Source: Ascochyta rabiei (lineage: Eukaryota > Ascomycota > Dothideomycetes > Pleosporales > Didymellaceae). From it: 64,000 nt of DNA. The stretch is taken from assembly GCF_004011695.2 (NCBI RefSeq), contig NC_082422.1, positions 620,001-684,000 of the forward strand, in the 5' to 3' direction. Shown piece after piece: positions 1 through 11,899 of the stretch (position 1 is its first letter; every line of letters starts with the position of its first letter). The notes under the pieces are model-generated. The model searched no databases. It worked only from the letters and a program-made list of their open reading frames with translations, and had not been told where the DNA came from. The position numbers and the translations under genes were made by a program.

Positions 1-3000
1 GTATAAGGTCGAAGTACCTGTTGGTTTTCTCGTTGCGGTGGGCTTCTCGGCACATGGGTGGGGACGTTATATCCAGCGATACTGCAACAGTTTTAGGATT
101 CTCTATCCTTACTTATGAGAATTTTCACCTTGTGCCGTTGCGTAAAAGCTAGCCTACCTCTAAACCTATTGTGCGAAGCTTTTCTTTGAGTCTCGCACGT
201 ATCTCAACGCTTGCCCTTTGCCTACAACTGTTTTCACCGCAAGATTTCAACGAATATCAGAAGCATAGATAAATTTCTATTGCCTGGATTTATACTGCAC
301 ATAGAGGCGTAATCTTAATCAGGTCGCCTATCTGGATCTCTCATTTGAGGGTACCGCCCATAACACATTAGACTAAAAGGATGTAGTAATGACCTGTGTA
401 GCTCGATATAAGACAGCTAACAGAGATTAACTATTCTAAAACTGCTTCTTGCTTGTTTCTAGCTGGCTTATGTATAGTGAAGTGCTAGACTCTTAGCTAG
501 TTAAATTAGAGCAAAGTCTTAGAGCGTTAGTCCTTTCCTTGTTGTCTAAGCCGTATATTCCACCATTATCTTTAAGCTCTGTATACTAAACCTAGCTGTT
601 ATCTTAAGGTAAATCTGCTACTATAGGTGGATTAATGCCTCTGTACTGTTGAGGGTAGCGAATCTATACGTTCTGCGGAATGTTACACTAAGACTATAAC
701 AAATACTACAAACCTGCTGTCTCTAAAGTTGCTTAAAGGTTAGTAATATACATTAGATAGCCTAACAGGAGGCTGTTTAAAGAACTTGCTGCTATTAACT
801 TAACAGGCAAGCATAACATGTAGAATTCTTAATTGCTAGATACATTTAGCCAAGTCCTGCTAAGTTAGTTGTGCATTGTAAATAGAGATTTAGATCCTAC
901 TATGCAAAAATGATTGTATCTGCCCCTAGTAGGGAATTAGGAATATAAAAGGAGTAGCTTTGTTTAATATTGTAGGAATTTGTAAGTTGTCCTTCTTGTC
1001 CTTTCTGCACACGCACGCAGTTTCCTTCCTAACTCTACACAACAATCTAGGTCTCTCTGTTATTGTAGGAGAATAACACCTAGCAAGAGCCTCCTAAATG
1101 CGCCGCACCTAGGTTATGCATGCTAGCGCTAGTTATATTTGTTAAATTGTAAATCCTATAGACATATTGTGAGCCATTTTAAGTAAGTATTTTAGGTTTA
1201 AGCCAACGTACTGGAACGTGGCTTTACTTCCAGCATACTAGGTTGTCTAAGGCACTGTGTAAGTTGATTCTCTATAGTACCCTTTGCATAGAAAGGGTTG
1301 TTAACTCTAACCTAGGCCCAGGTAGTTTAGGTTGCCATTCATTAGCATAATTAACTTTTCTACCTGGAGATTCCACTGAAATGGTACAGGATCGCCGACA
1401 AAGACGTGAGGACTAACCAGTGCAATCAGGACTAGAGCCTAAGAAAGTACTAGGTGCATCTTGAATATTCTATACAGTAACTCTTTACACTGTTATTACA
1501 AAAGACAATAGATACTACAGCCTCTTTTATACAATACGCTAAGTTATGCACAGGACTGCTAATACAGGGTTACAGGTTATACAGAGGTTAGAGTTTTATA
1601 CACAACTTTTTAAGGTATAAGTAATAATTATATAACATAGGTTATGTCCTAGCTTAAGAAAGTAGAGTATTGTTGTGACTCTTATCTTACGAACAACCAT
1701 CTACTGCCTAATCTAATCTTCTAAAGATAGGTTGTGTTAACTCTAAACTCTTTTCTATAGAAGAACATCCTATTAATGATATGCCATCACGCACCTAACT
1801 TTTAGCAACAACTTTAAAGTAGACAAACAACTCCCTATAGGATCTAGTTAACAATAGGGAGTTCTAGGCGTAAGTAACAGAAAGAGCGTTTTAGATAACA
1901 TTACACGAAGACTTACTAGACCACTAGAAGCTGCAATTAGATCTCCTAGTTGTCTTAAAGTTTGTCTTCAATCGCATTAAGCCAAGAGGTGCCACTGTTA
2001 ATTTCCCTAATTGGCTACTTTGCTATCCAACTAGAGACACTAAAGCTTTATTAAGGCTTACTAGCATTAAGACTCTTTACAAAGAGGTCTAATTGTGGAC
2101 CAAATACTTAGTACAGACTAGCAGCCTGCACCTTAGAGAATTAGACTAGCAGACTGCCTTTAGGCAAACGCGCGAAGGCTATTGGTTTAATCTGTTCCTG
2201 GCTAAGGGCAATGTTCACTGCGGCAACAATAAGCCGCTCTCGCAAGGGCTGCATTCTAACCTTGAGAAAAGAAGCGCTATTAAGAAAGAATAAGCTAAAA
2301 AGCAAGAGATCTCCTTCCACGATACATGGAATCTGTTCCCCTTAACTTTGCGGTATATAACTACAAAAGCATTATAAGAAGATTGTACAACGCTGGGACC
2401 AGCATTAGTTTAACTAACGTTGCACTCTGGGCCTTAACTAATGTTAAAGAATCTTCTAGAGGTGGACTTAGCTTAAAGGTTAGCATTATTGTTGTTAAGG
2501 GCACGGTGTTGTAAGCTTATACTAGCATTCTCTTAGAGGTAAGTATTAAAGTTTATAAGGCTATCTACAAAGATAAAAAGAGCAGTAAATTATAAAGGAT
2601 AGATTCCTATAGCATCTGTTTCGCTAGTCTACCTAATACTAGAGCTGGTAGTGTCTAGCGCAAGTTGAGCTGTTGTGGTAACAGCAATATGGGGTTTTGT
2701 AACTACGTAGAGCTTCCTGCTAGCATCTCCCTACATGTTATTACTAGGAACTTTGTGCGTAGAATGCTGCTTGGTTTGGTAGATCTAGCCTTAGATTAAC
2801 TGCGCTCATATGCGTAATATAAGGTAGCAGCAAGAATACATTGTATAAATATTATATATTATACGCATAGTCTACAATTCAGAGTAGCCTAATTGTTACG
2901 TAGTTATTATAACTCTTTATACTACTAACTTCTTCTACTGTATACTAATTGTCTTTTGCCTAATATACTGCGTGGAAAAAGCATGTTGTTACAGTTGTCT

Positions 3001-3250
3001 GCGTGCAGCTGCTAGAGTAGACGTATTACAGGTGTTAATGCCATGTTTTCTTAACATAGAAGTGCTGACCAATAATTAAGAAGTCTCTGCTTATGTCTCT
3101 ATGCTTAGATTTCAAAATGTAGTAGTGGCCCTCCACTCCTTCCCTGTACTGCTTTGACTTGCTGATGTTTAGGCATGCAATAGGCTAATACTCCTTTCCT
3201 AGCTTATAGTCAATTTAAGTAAGAAATTTAGTTAAATTTAAGCTACCTAT
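1..3250. other. RIP-like degraded DNA, no gene identified
   Basis: This stretch is rich in TA dinucleotides and in TAG/TAA triplets in all frames. A plus-strand frame can be read from about 2 to 420 with six stops, and another around 2,040-2,520, but neither shows a motif I recognise. I see no TIR, LTR or RNA gene. The short open frame at 2,326-2,514 is not supported by composition or motifs. Confidence 0.6.
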
Positions 3251-3270
3251 AGCCTATAGTTTTTAATTAC

Positions 3271-3540
3271 CTAAAGGGCTTTATTAGTTTTTAGTCTCTT
3301 AAAAATAGCTGCAAACTTGGAGTCTGGGGCTCGAAATTCAAGATTATTGTTGAAAATATTTTTAAGAGCGTTGGCTGCTTCCTGCAAACTTAAGCTTACA
3401 GATTTATACTGTAGACTAAGACCACTTACTGTTTTAAGAACATTTTTTTTATACAAAGCTCGCTTCTTAGAAGAAGTAAAAGCTATTTTAGTAAGCTTAG
3501 GTGTGGACTCTGGTATCAGAGGCGATCAACCTACCAGATT
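3271..3540 (-). pseudogene. unidentified minus-strand frame, basic and helical
   Basis: The minus strand reads open for about 90 codons from near 3,540 down to a TAG-type stop at 3,271. The predicted peptide is basic and helical, with many Lys, Leu, Gln and Ala residues and no Cys pairs. It could be the C-terminal part of a coiled-coil protein. On both sides the frame decays into TAA/TAG-rich sequence, as in the other relics here. An overlapping plus-strand frame at 3,317-3,556 is equally open, so the strand choice is weak. Function unknown. Confidence 0.25.
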
Positions 3541-4649
3541 GCATCCTTTTAGGTAGCAAAGAAGAAGCATCAAGGAAGTGCAAGAAGAAAAGTCGTTTTT
3601 CTTAGCTAGTAGACGACTTCATGTCAGGTAGATTGATTGGATCTGCACAATAGTAGAGAGTATGTGCCCCTACATACCCTACACACGTATAAACACGTAT
3701 AAAGCTTATAGTAAAGAATAAAACAAATCTTTATTAATTAATCTTTACATAAATCTCTTTCCTACTACTAAGCGCGTAGAGTAGTAAACAACTGCCTTAT
3801 AAAAGCAACGTAAAAGCGCTTTAGGATTATAGCATACCAGTAGGAGTTGCTCTTTCTTTTTCTTATCTAAATCTTAATAAAACACCTATGTAGGTTCCTA
3901 TTGTATCCAGACCTTGTCCTGCTTAGTGTGCACAATGCAACCTTAATAGCTAGAAAAAGCCTCCTGCAGATAGAAAAAGAGCCCTCTTGTTATTAGGGCG
4001 ACTTTCTAGTAGGCTAAGAAAGCAAGATAACAGTCCCCTGTGTTTAGACAGTTGTGCAGAGCCTTAGCTGCAACAAATCTAAAAAGACTAGGCTGGTTCT
4101 TTTGGACCTCTATGGCCGGCTTATAGAAGAGGTCACAAGGAGAGGGCTAGATTAACTTCCTTTCTAATGTAGGCTCCTAGGCAATAAGCAGCTGGTCTTC
4201 GCCCTAGGCATAGACGAGCTACCCTCTATTGCTATGTGCACAGAGTTTATAGTAGTTGTTTGTTAAGTGCTATAAACATTCCCAGAATACAAGCAGATTC
4301 CAGCGGTTAATATTAATGGCGCCTAAGTAAGACCACATATCTTCACTAGTTATATAGCTTCCAGACTTAACCTTTATACTCAAAGCATGGACCATAATTT
4401 ATTAGAGCGCGATGGCTAGGATGTACAGACGTTTGCACAGAGTTAGTGGATAGAAGTAAGGCTTAGACCTGGACTGAGGATTAAGGAAATATATAGGAGC
4501 AAAACAGCCGCTTAATGTTTTTAGCTAGCGTGGTAGACTTTAGTGAGATAGTAAGGTAGTCTAAGTACGTACAAGATTGCATCCTGTTACGTAAAGAAAC
4601 AAAGTAGTCTGTCCTTAAAACAATTCACATCACGCTTATAAAGATCTAG

Positions 4650-5300
4650 AGCTTCTGTAAGACTATCTAAGATAAGATTAAGAATTGTCTTTAGTACTTA
4701 CTCTAGCAGCCCTAGCCTAGCCTGTAAAACCTTGCTAAACTAAATTGCCTCTGCTTGCGTTAATCTATCTATGCTGTTTGCTGTTATTAGCACATATCTA
4801 ACTATAGGGGGAGCTAAACCTTACTCTCTTATCTTAAAGGGTTTGCAGAGGTTCTTTTTCTTAGACTCTTTAAGTTTAATTCTAAATTCAGCTGTGCTTA
4901 AAGAAGGCGGCTAGGTCCTAAAACTTGGCAATAGAACAAGCAGACCTAGGTTTAAGGCAATCCTGCCTTAAAGTATAAAGTGTAGAACTTTACCTTCCCT
5001 AATATACCTGTTAATGTTGCGTTAGATACGCTTTTTATTGCCCTAGACTATCTTTACAACTTTTCTTAAAATCTTATTTTTTACTATGTCCTAAGCCTGT
5101 TGTTTCTTCTCTAAGGGACTAAGATCTTTATAGATATAACGGATCTCGTTATTGTATAGCGTAGGAGGCAGCTCCTTACTAAGGCCCTACTTAAAGCTAG
5201 CAGTCAGCTTTTGTGCTAATACTCTCTGCTTCTCTTAGTTACTATTGCGCTTCTCTTTTTAAAGCGCTGTAACAGCTAGCAAGTATGTCTTAAAGTAACA
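4650..5300 (-). pseudogene. degenerate minus-strand frame, unidentified
   Basis: Reading the minus strand from about 5,260 to 4,690 and treating TAA/TAG as former Gln codons gives roughly 190 codons of protein-like sequence. It is rich in Lys, Leu and Asn, with a Lys/Arg-rich middle and a Leu-rich segment. It lies downstream of, and on the same strand as, the relic at 5,860-7,208. The frame differs, so I cannot say whether both belong to one gene. No family recognised. Confidence 0.25.
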
Positions 5301-5859
5301 GTACTTAATGTATTAATTTCTGGCGACTAGGATATAGCTCTAACTCTTCTAGCTGTCTAAGTAGAGATAGATATAAAGGAGCTTCTTAACAACAGGTTAC
5401 TCTATCCCTTAATTTGTCTAATCTTAGCGCCCTTAGGTACAAGCTAATTTAAGTAAGTTAAGAATAAAGGGAGACCTAATCTTGTACACACACTGTAAGA
5501 TTCTTAGGCACTATCTACGCGAAATTTCAGCAGGCTTCTAGAGTAGTGCGTTATGCAGAGCTTTAAGATTAAAGTTCTTAAGCTTTAACACGTGGATATT
5601 GTTGCTTTAGTCTTACATCTCTAGATATGCTTTAACAAGTCTAGTATTAATCAGCTAGCAAGCTGCTAGTTTGCTAGAGATGCTATGTTATTTAAGAACT
5701 AAGTCGCGTTAAAAAGGTGCTAACAGCTCCCCTAGGAAATGTAAACGTAATTTAGCAGCTGCTGCTGAAAGCAAGCCTCTACTATCTAGACAGAGAGAAG
5801 GCTGCTCTCTAAATGTAGCTTAACATTATAAGGCTGTATAATGTTAGCTAATATAAAGA

Positions 5860-7208
5860 ATTAGATAAGTAAGCTCTATACATTAATGTACTCTTTCCTC
5901 TATTTAGGAAGGATTAAGCATAAAGTGTCTAGGAAAGGAACTTCTGCTGTAGAGCTATGGAGAATGAACAGCGTCGTTCTCTTCTTATCTCCTAATATAA
6001 GCAGAGGCGGGGCCTCTCCGTTTTGGCGTAAGATTACTGCAAAGTTGTTGGCCAGGCTCTTATCCAGGAATTCTCCACTGCGTTCACTGAAGTCGACTTC
6101 TAGTACACAAAGTGGACCAGGAACCAATAAGTAGATTAGGCCGCAGAGGAGTCTTAGGGGAAGAGGCCTCCCTTCCACTAGCGGCAGAAGGAGCTCTTGG
6201 CTATCTCTATTCTCCGCATCTTCTACAGATTTGTGTGGAAGGCAAAAGCTTAAACAAGAAGCAAGATCTAAGTAGCTTTAAAATACTAAATAATTTCTAG
6301 GGCTTTGCATGTAATTTTGGTCTATTAGATGCTCTTTGTTATAGCCTCTTGTAGCCTTTTTAACATCTCTTCTTAAATCATGCTGTATAGGGGTGCCAAA
6401 CATGTCTTTAAATGCTTTATTAAAGAACTGTAGAGTTGATGTGTCTTACATCTTAAGATCTTCTATGTTGCTGTCTTTAAGTTCCATTTCACAGGCCGCC
6501 AAGATTGGTGCATCCTGCTCTGCTAACTCTAGATGCGGCTGGTCGATAGGGAAATTATCTAGAGGTTTAGTTCTTAGTTAATTTCTACTGTATCCCAGAT
6601 TGTCTGCTGCTTGGTACGGCGTGTCAATCTTAGAGCAAGGCGATTGATGAGTTAGAGTACCTGGCTCTCTGCTAGGGATTGGTGCGGGGCGTGCGCCTAT
6701 ACGTTCGTCTTGCGCATTAAAAGCAGTTCTTGTTGTATTATACATTAAAGAAGATGGCTCTATTAGTCTTTTGCTTGATGTCGGATCTTCCAACAGGGTC
6801 TTTAAAATCGCAATTATCGTCGTGTGATTAACAGAACTGGCGTTATTGCTTAAGTCTGACTCTGTATCGTGCTCACTAACGAAAAGCGAGGCTGATGGCT
6901 GAGAAACAGACGCAATGCGGCGTGAAGATCTCTGCACCCCTTGATTAGCACTATCTCTGCCTAAAGGCGGCTTATCTAGAGTAGCTTTCTTTATAGACAG
7001 TTTTTGTTGTGCGTCTTTCTTTAAGCAATTAAGCGCGTCTATTAGAGCTGTAAGGTTGTTACAGTTAATTGCATCGCTTTCTTGTAACTAATTATCTACA
7101 AAGCGCTTTTCGAGATTATATACATTAGCTGCAGCACTTAACTAACTAGGATATACACACCTTAATCCGTTCCAAGGCCAATGACAAAGAAGGGTTTGGA
7201 TCTACCAT
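5860..7208 (-). pseudogene. unidentified gene relic with N-terminal coiled coil, few stops
   Basis: An ATG on the minus strand at 7,206-7,208 opens a short helical segment. After an apparent one-base shift near 7,160, one frame continues to about 5,862, more than 400 codons with only about three internal TAA/TAG codons. The N-terminal third (to about 6,940) is Leu/Lys/Asn-rich and coiled-coil-like. The middle is Ser/Thr/Pro-rich and polar. The C-terminal part, about 5,900-6,180, is hydrophobic. This block is clearly less mutated than its surroundings. I could not assign a family. It precedes the CSC1-like relic in divergent orientation, with about 345 bp between the two start codons. Shared promoter use in the ancestor is only a guess. 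Confidence 0.45.
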
Positions 7209-7552
7209 ATTGGCAGATTTAACAGGCGAATGTTTCAAGCAAATTCAGCAGGAGACGGTCTAGAATTAAGCATGCGCATACCGCATCTGATCTGGGTCCC
7301 AACTACTATCTATAGCCTATCTTGCTTTACGCTAGTGCAGTCTGTAGCAGATGCGCTTGCTTGCCAGCTGACGCTTCCTCTAAGACCCCACCCTATTCGG
7401 CCTAGTGTGACCAGCACGAAATTCCAAAGTCCTCTTGCTTGTCACACTAGCCCTTTTCTAGAGCGTTGAACGAGAGTAGAAGAAGCCTTTGTTGCTCTTA
7501 TCTACTATGTGCTGGTACTTTCAGCATAGGAACTTAAATCCAGATTAGACTA

Positions 7553-9956
7553 ATGGACGAAACCTTTAGAAAATCCTTTGCTAGAGCTTAGCAGCTCTGT
7601 GGTGTCTCTTTAAGCACATTTATAGCTTCTTTATCTGTTTCTATACTTATATTTATACTAGAAGTCCTTGTTTTCCTTATTATCTGCAAGCACTTTCCTA
7701 ATCTCTAGTAAGCTTACAGTGTTCTATCTGGTCCTGTGCTAACTATCGCAGTGCTGTTACTCCAAAGTATCTAGACAATACTCACCTAACCTAGGGAAGT
7801 AATATCGCAGCTAACTTCCTTTATTTTAAGTGTCGCTATAACCATCTTAACACATACTTCTTCTGCCGCTATTTACATTTGCTAATCCTAATATTTGCTC
7901 CTGCTTTAATCCTTATAACGCCTATTCTTATCCCTTTGAACTACACTAATAGTAAGACTGCTGCTTGTGGAGTAAGTGGAATTAATGCTCTAGGATAGTC
8001 TAACGTTGGCCTTAACCAAGCAGATTGGTACTAGGTTTATCTCCTGTTAAGTTTAATCTTTACTAGACATGTTTGCTTAGTTATCTAGGGCAAGCTAACC
8101 TTTTATATTGTAACTTAATAACATTTATCCTACGTAAGGTTGCGTATAGTACTTATTAACTCTATACTAGATAATTAGATGTCTAAGAAGGCGCTTATGT
8201 CTTAATTCCAGGTTTTCCCTAGTAAAGTTACTGCTATTTCCTTTAATTGTGACTATAGCGCAGTCTCTAAACTGGCAGTAAGGCAGGAACAGCTAGCTAA
8301 AGCCCTTAAAGCAGCTGAAATTGTTAACATAAGGAAAGTGTGCAGAGCAGGCGTATAAAAGAGAGAAAAGACTTTAAGCATTCTGAAAGAGCGCAGACGC
8401 CTAAGCTTCTAGTTACAGAGGATTTTGAACGTTCTAGTCTAGCTAAGACTTAAAAAGGTTAATACTGCTTAGTTTTACTAAAAGGAGCTTTGTAACATAG
8501 GTGAAAAGATGCAGTTTTATCGCACAACACAAGATAAATTCCCTTTACTGCGTTCTGCCTTTATAACTTTTACTAATCTACTTACTACCTACATTACGTG
8601 CTAAATAGTAATATATACCTAATTAGGCTATATAACAGCTTAGACAATGCCTTTATTAGTAGATAATGTAATATAGAGCAATGTTAGTACTACATAGCAG
8701 GGTAGGACTATACGTACTGTGCTTTTAAATGTGCTTATTATAGTAATAGTAATTGCTTACGTTGTTCTAGTAGCTTTTGCAGGGCTCTTCTCCTAAATTA
8801 TCTACATTACTTAAGCGGTATCTTGGTTAGGCTAGATTAACAAGCTTCTAGTGTCTATCCTAGGTCTGCTGTAAGGTGTGCTACCTCCTACCCTAGTGGC
8901 TGTTCTAATAAAAGTGTTTCTTTTTATATTAGAGTACCTTCTGCAGAAACAAGGTATCTCCTCTAAGAGCCAGATTAAACTTAAGATTTAAGATTATTAC
9001 TTCTACTTCCTCTTTATTTAAGTTACTCTTGTGGTATCTCTGTCTGCAGGGCTTACTGCTATTACAAATAAGATAGCAAGTAGAGCTTTGTTAGCTGTAA
9101 CCTTAGCTAAGAATCTGCTAAAAGTAAGTAATTACTTCCTCTCCTATATTCTCTTACAGGCCCTATTAATAAGCGCTGGCTCCTTATTGCAGCTGGACTG
9201 TCTATTAGGAAAGCTAATACTTAGTCTAATCTTTAACAAGTCAGTTACCCAGATAATAATACAAAGAAGGGGCTAGGATTTATAATAAGGTACCTTCTTA
9301 CCTGTCTTTACAAACCTCTCCTGCATTAGTAGGTTCTATACCCTAGAGATTTCTGGTATAGCTTACACTAAAACAGACAGGACTCCTCTACGCTATTATA
9401 TCACCAATTATTATCCTATTTTAGGTTCTTACCTTAAGCTTGTTCTAGATTATCTACTCTAGTCTAGGAATTCTTCTTACTAAGCAGGATTATAGGGGCC
9501 TTTTCTATCCTAAAGCACTTAAACATCTTTTAACAGGCCTGTACCTAATGCAAGTCTGCCTTATAACTCTATTTCTTCTTATGTAAGACTTATAAGGCAA
9601 AGTTAGATATATTAGACAGGCTGGCGTTATAATGCTTGCTACAGGACTAACTGTTGTTTACTATCGCTTACTTTGCAGAGCGTTTAACCTGTTACTAAGC
9701 TTTTCCCCTACCGCTCTTAAGAACACTCTAGTTACAGATGCAACGCCATCCCCTTACTTTCTCTACAAAGCTCTTACGTTGAATCCAGCAATTAGTATCC
9801 CTAGCAATGATCACAGAATTGGCTCTACTTAAGCGCTAGAGCTCTAGGAGGAACTAGAAGATGTGACTATATCTGACACAGACGCAACTATTACTGCATT
9901 AGGAAAGATACACTTGAGATAGGCTTTGCAAAAACAAGATCCAAGAACGTATTGTT
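7553..9956 (+). pseudogene. CSC1/OSCA-family (DUF221, RSN1-like) membrane channel relic
   Basis: The ATG at 7,553 is followed by the family layout in order. First comes an N-terminal membrane segment ending in a phenylalanine-proline-asparagine (PNL) stretch (about 7,600-7,700). Then comes the 'GLNQADWYW' region before the second membrane segment (about 8,010-8,050). A cytosolic loop carries a 'VFPSKVTAI...NCDYS' block (about 8,210-8,265) and a charged helical stretch. Next is a 'SAFI.F' segment, and then the multi-pass RSN1_7TM region (about 8,690-9,620), including 'SNYFLSYILLQAL' and 'AGSLLQL'. The C-terminal tail holds 'YYRLLCRAF'. CSC1/OSCA proteins are calcium-permeable, osmosensing cation channels of the plasma membrane. 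Length, about 800 codons, is normal for the family. Dozens of TAA/TAG codons sit at expected Gln/Trp positions, so the gene is dead. Family call from recognised motifs; confirm by profile search. Confidence 0.85.
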
Positions 9957-11235
9957 AATCTAGTAACATTGTTGTTGTAAACCTTTGTACTACTCGTGCC
10001 GTAATCAGGCTTTAATACAAGTAGAGCTAGGATACTACAATAAAATTATATACACTCTCTTCTAACTGGTAGCTATCTGCCTACAGTAAGGAGCTAAATC
10101 TCGGTCCAGAAGTCGGGCCGTGCCTACTAACAACCTGATTTGGACTTGATTCGTCTATCACCAACTCTGCCCGCACCTAACTGTACAACAACTATTTCTG
10201 CATCTTTTGTTGCGTAGTGTGATCCTGCACATCGTCTACATGCGCTAATTTCTGGTCTAGCCTCTACAGATCATTAATACATGCTTAATGCGCCTAAGTC
10301 ACATCTTAAGGTTAGTTTAGAAGTTAATGGCTTAGAACCCAGCGGCCTAAGCAGGAGACTTATGTGATTGCCGCTGTGCATAGGTCTGGAAGACCAGGTA
10401 TAGCTATTATTGGTGCTGCAAGCGCTGAGATTCTAGTGAAAGAAGTAAGGCTGGTGGTGTTGGCGCTATCGGTCTTGGAACAATATCACAGCAGAGTGGG
10501 CAGACATGACGAATTAACGCTGATCTCTAAGAGCGAAAATTGCTGGCTATCTAAGATAGCCAGACAACTGCATAACTTTCCAGCAACTAGCAACAGTTTG
10601 AAAACTAACGTGAACAGGTGAGTGGTGCTAAGAGCAGACGTAGACAGGTCGCTGCTAAGACTAGGTAGACCCTCTAGCGTATCTTGTTAATACTGGTACT
10701 TCCACGCTTAACTCTATATAAGGGGTTATAATGCAGACCATATGGTATCTAATATTTAACCCCTACTTGACAGCACTGCACTTAAGCTACCTCACAATGA
10801 ATTCATACAAGAACAGTAACGTTAAGATCCAGATCCAACATTTTCAGTTTCTTGTCTCCTCTTCAAAGATGTCTTAAACATTACCAGAATTCTAGAGGCT
10901 CTTTACTACCTAAAGCGGCTTAGTGCGTAAGTGCGTTGCGCTGCTAGATGAAGATCCCTTAGTGTTCCATCTAATCTGTTAGTTAGTTTATAGCTTCTTT
11001 ATACTGCAGGCTAGCATATTACTGTTAACACTTATATAAATAGCAGATGTTGTTTAATAATATAAGATTCTTACTATATCCTGTGTATACAATACTGTAG
11101 CATACAGCTACCTTATTTAAACGCTACAGCTAGAAACGTCTTCTGTGTCTAAGCTCCTTATGCTTTTTTGCGTCGCAAGGGTCCTAGGCTCTGCCAAAAT
11201 GGACCAACTAATCTAAGATGTGTTTCTTCTTTATC
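9957..11235. other. mixed-composition intergenic DNA, no gene identified
   Basis: Between the CSC1-like relic and the next frame the sequence alternates between TA-rich mutated DNA and a patch (about 10,080-10,700) of normal composition. The open frame at 10,364-10,621 has no recognisable motif, and its codon use does not favour it over other frames. I see no terminal repeats. Confidence 0.5.
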
Positions 11236-11239
11236 TACT

Positions 11240-11898
11240 TTAATTTAAAGCATTGCCTATAGAGCAGATAGCTGGTAATTATAACACAGAGTATGCTCTG
11301 CTCTTAAGTACAACGTCTGCTACCACAAACATAATTAAGTTTGCTAAGCCTTATAACAGATTTAGCGCTACAGAGTGTAGTATGCTGTGCAGAAGTAGCA
11401 TACACACTGTTAAAGTTGCTAAGTAGTAATAACGCTCTTTGCCTGCAAGAGAAAAGCAAAGTAGCTGTGTAGATCCTAGAAGACAGTCTAAGTCTACAGG
11501 AGATAGATGCTCGCGTTTAAAGTATAAGAAGAGCTGCAAACCTAGAGAGATAGCAGCTACTAGACGCTAGTAGATTAATTAAGGAAGTAACTGCTGAAAT
11601 CTATTATTATATCTGCACTACGAGTAGAGATGGTAGAGAAGTGAATAGAAACTGCACAAAGGAAATTATACAGCTAGACACGTGCTATAAGGTAAGGCGC
11701 TTAGAGGTCTAGATTGCAGAGGACAGGAAATTGTCTAGAGATTTAGCAAATGTTGATGTTATAGACTTGGAGTGTGTTTTATCTAGCAGCACAGATTTTG
11801 AGGATATTAAGGCCTACAGCGAACTGGTAGAAACCATGTTTGGTAGCTATATGAATTTCGACGAAGACGTATTAGTAACATCTACTTAGACAATTTAA
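11240..11898 (+). pseudogene. unidentified acidic, helical protein relic
   Basis: One plus-strand frame reads for about 215 codons to a TAA at 11,896, interrupted only by TAA/TAG codons. The second half (about 11,570-11,890) is nearly open. It encodes a charged, probably alpha-helical segment with Leu/Gln/Glu heptad-like spacing and an acidic end. No Cys/His clusters, signal peptide or membrane segment are seen in this half. The consistency of one frame and the restriction of stops to Gln-type codons argue for a former gene. The family is unknown. Confidence 0.4.
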
Positions 11899-11899
11899 G

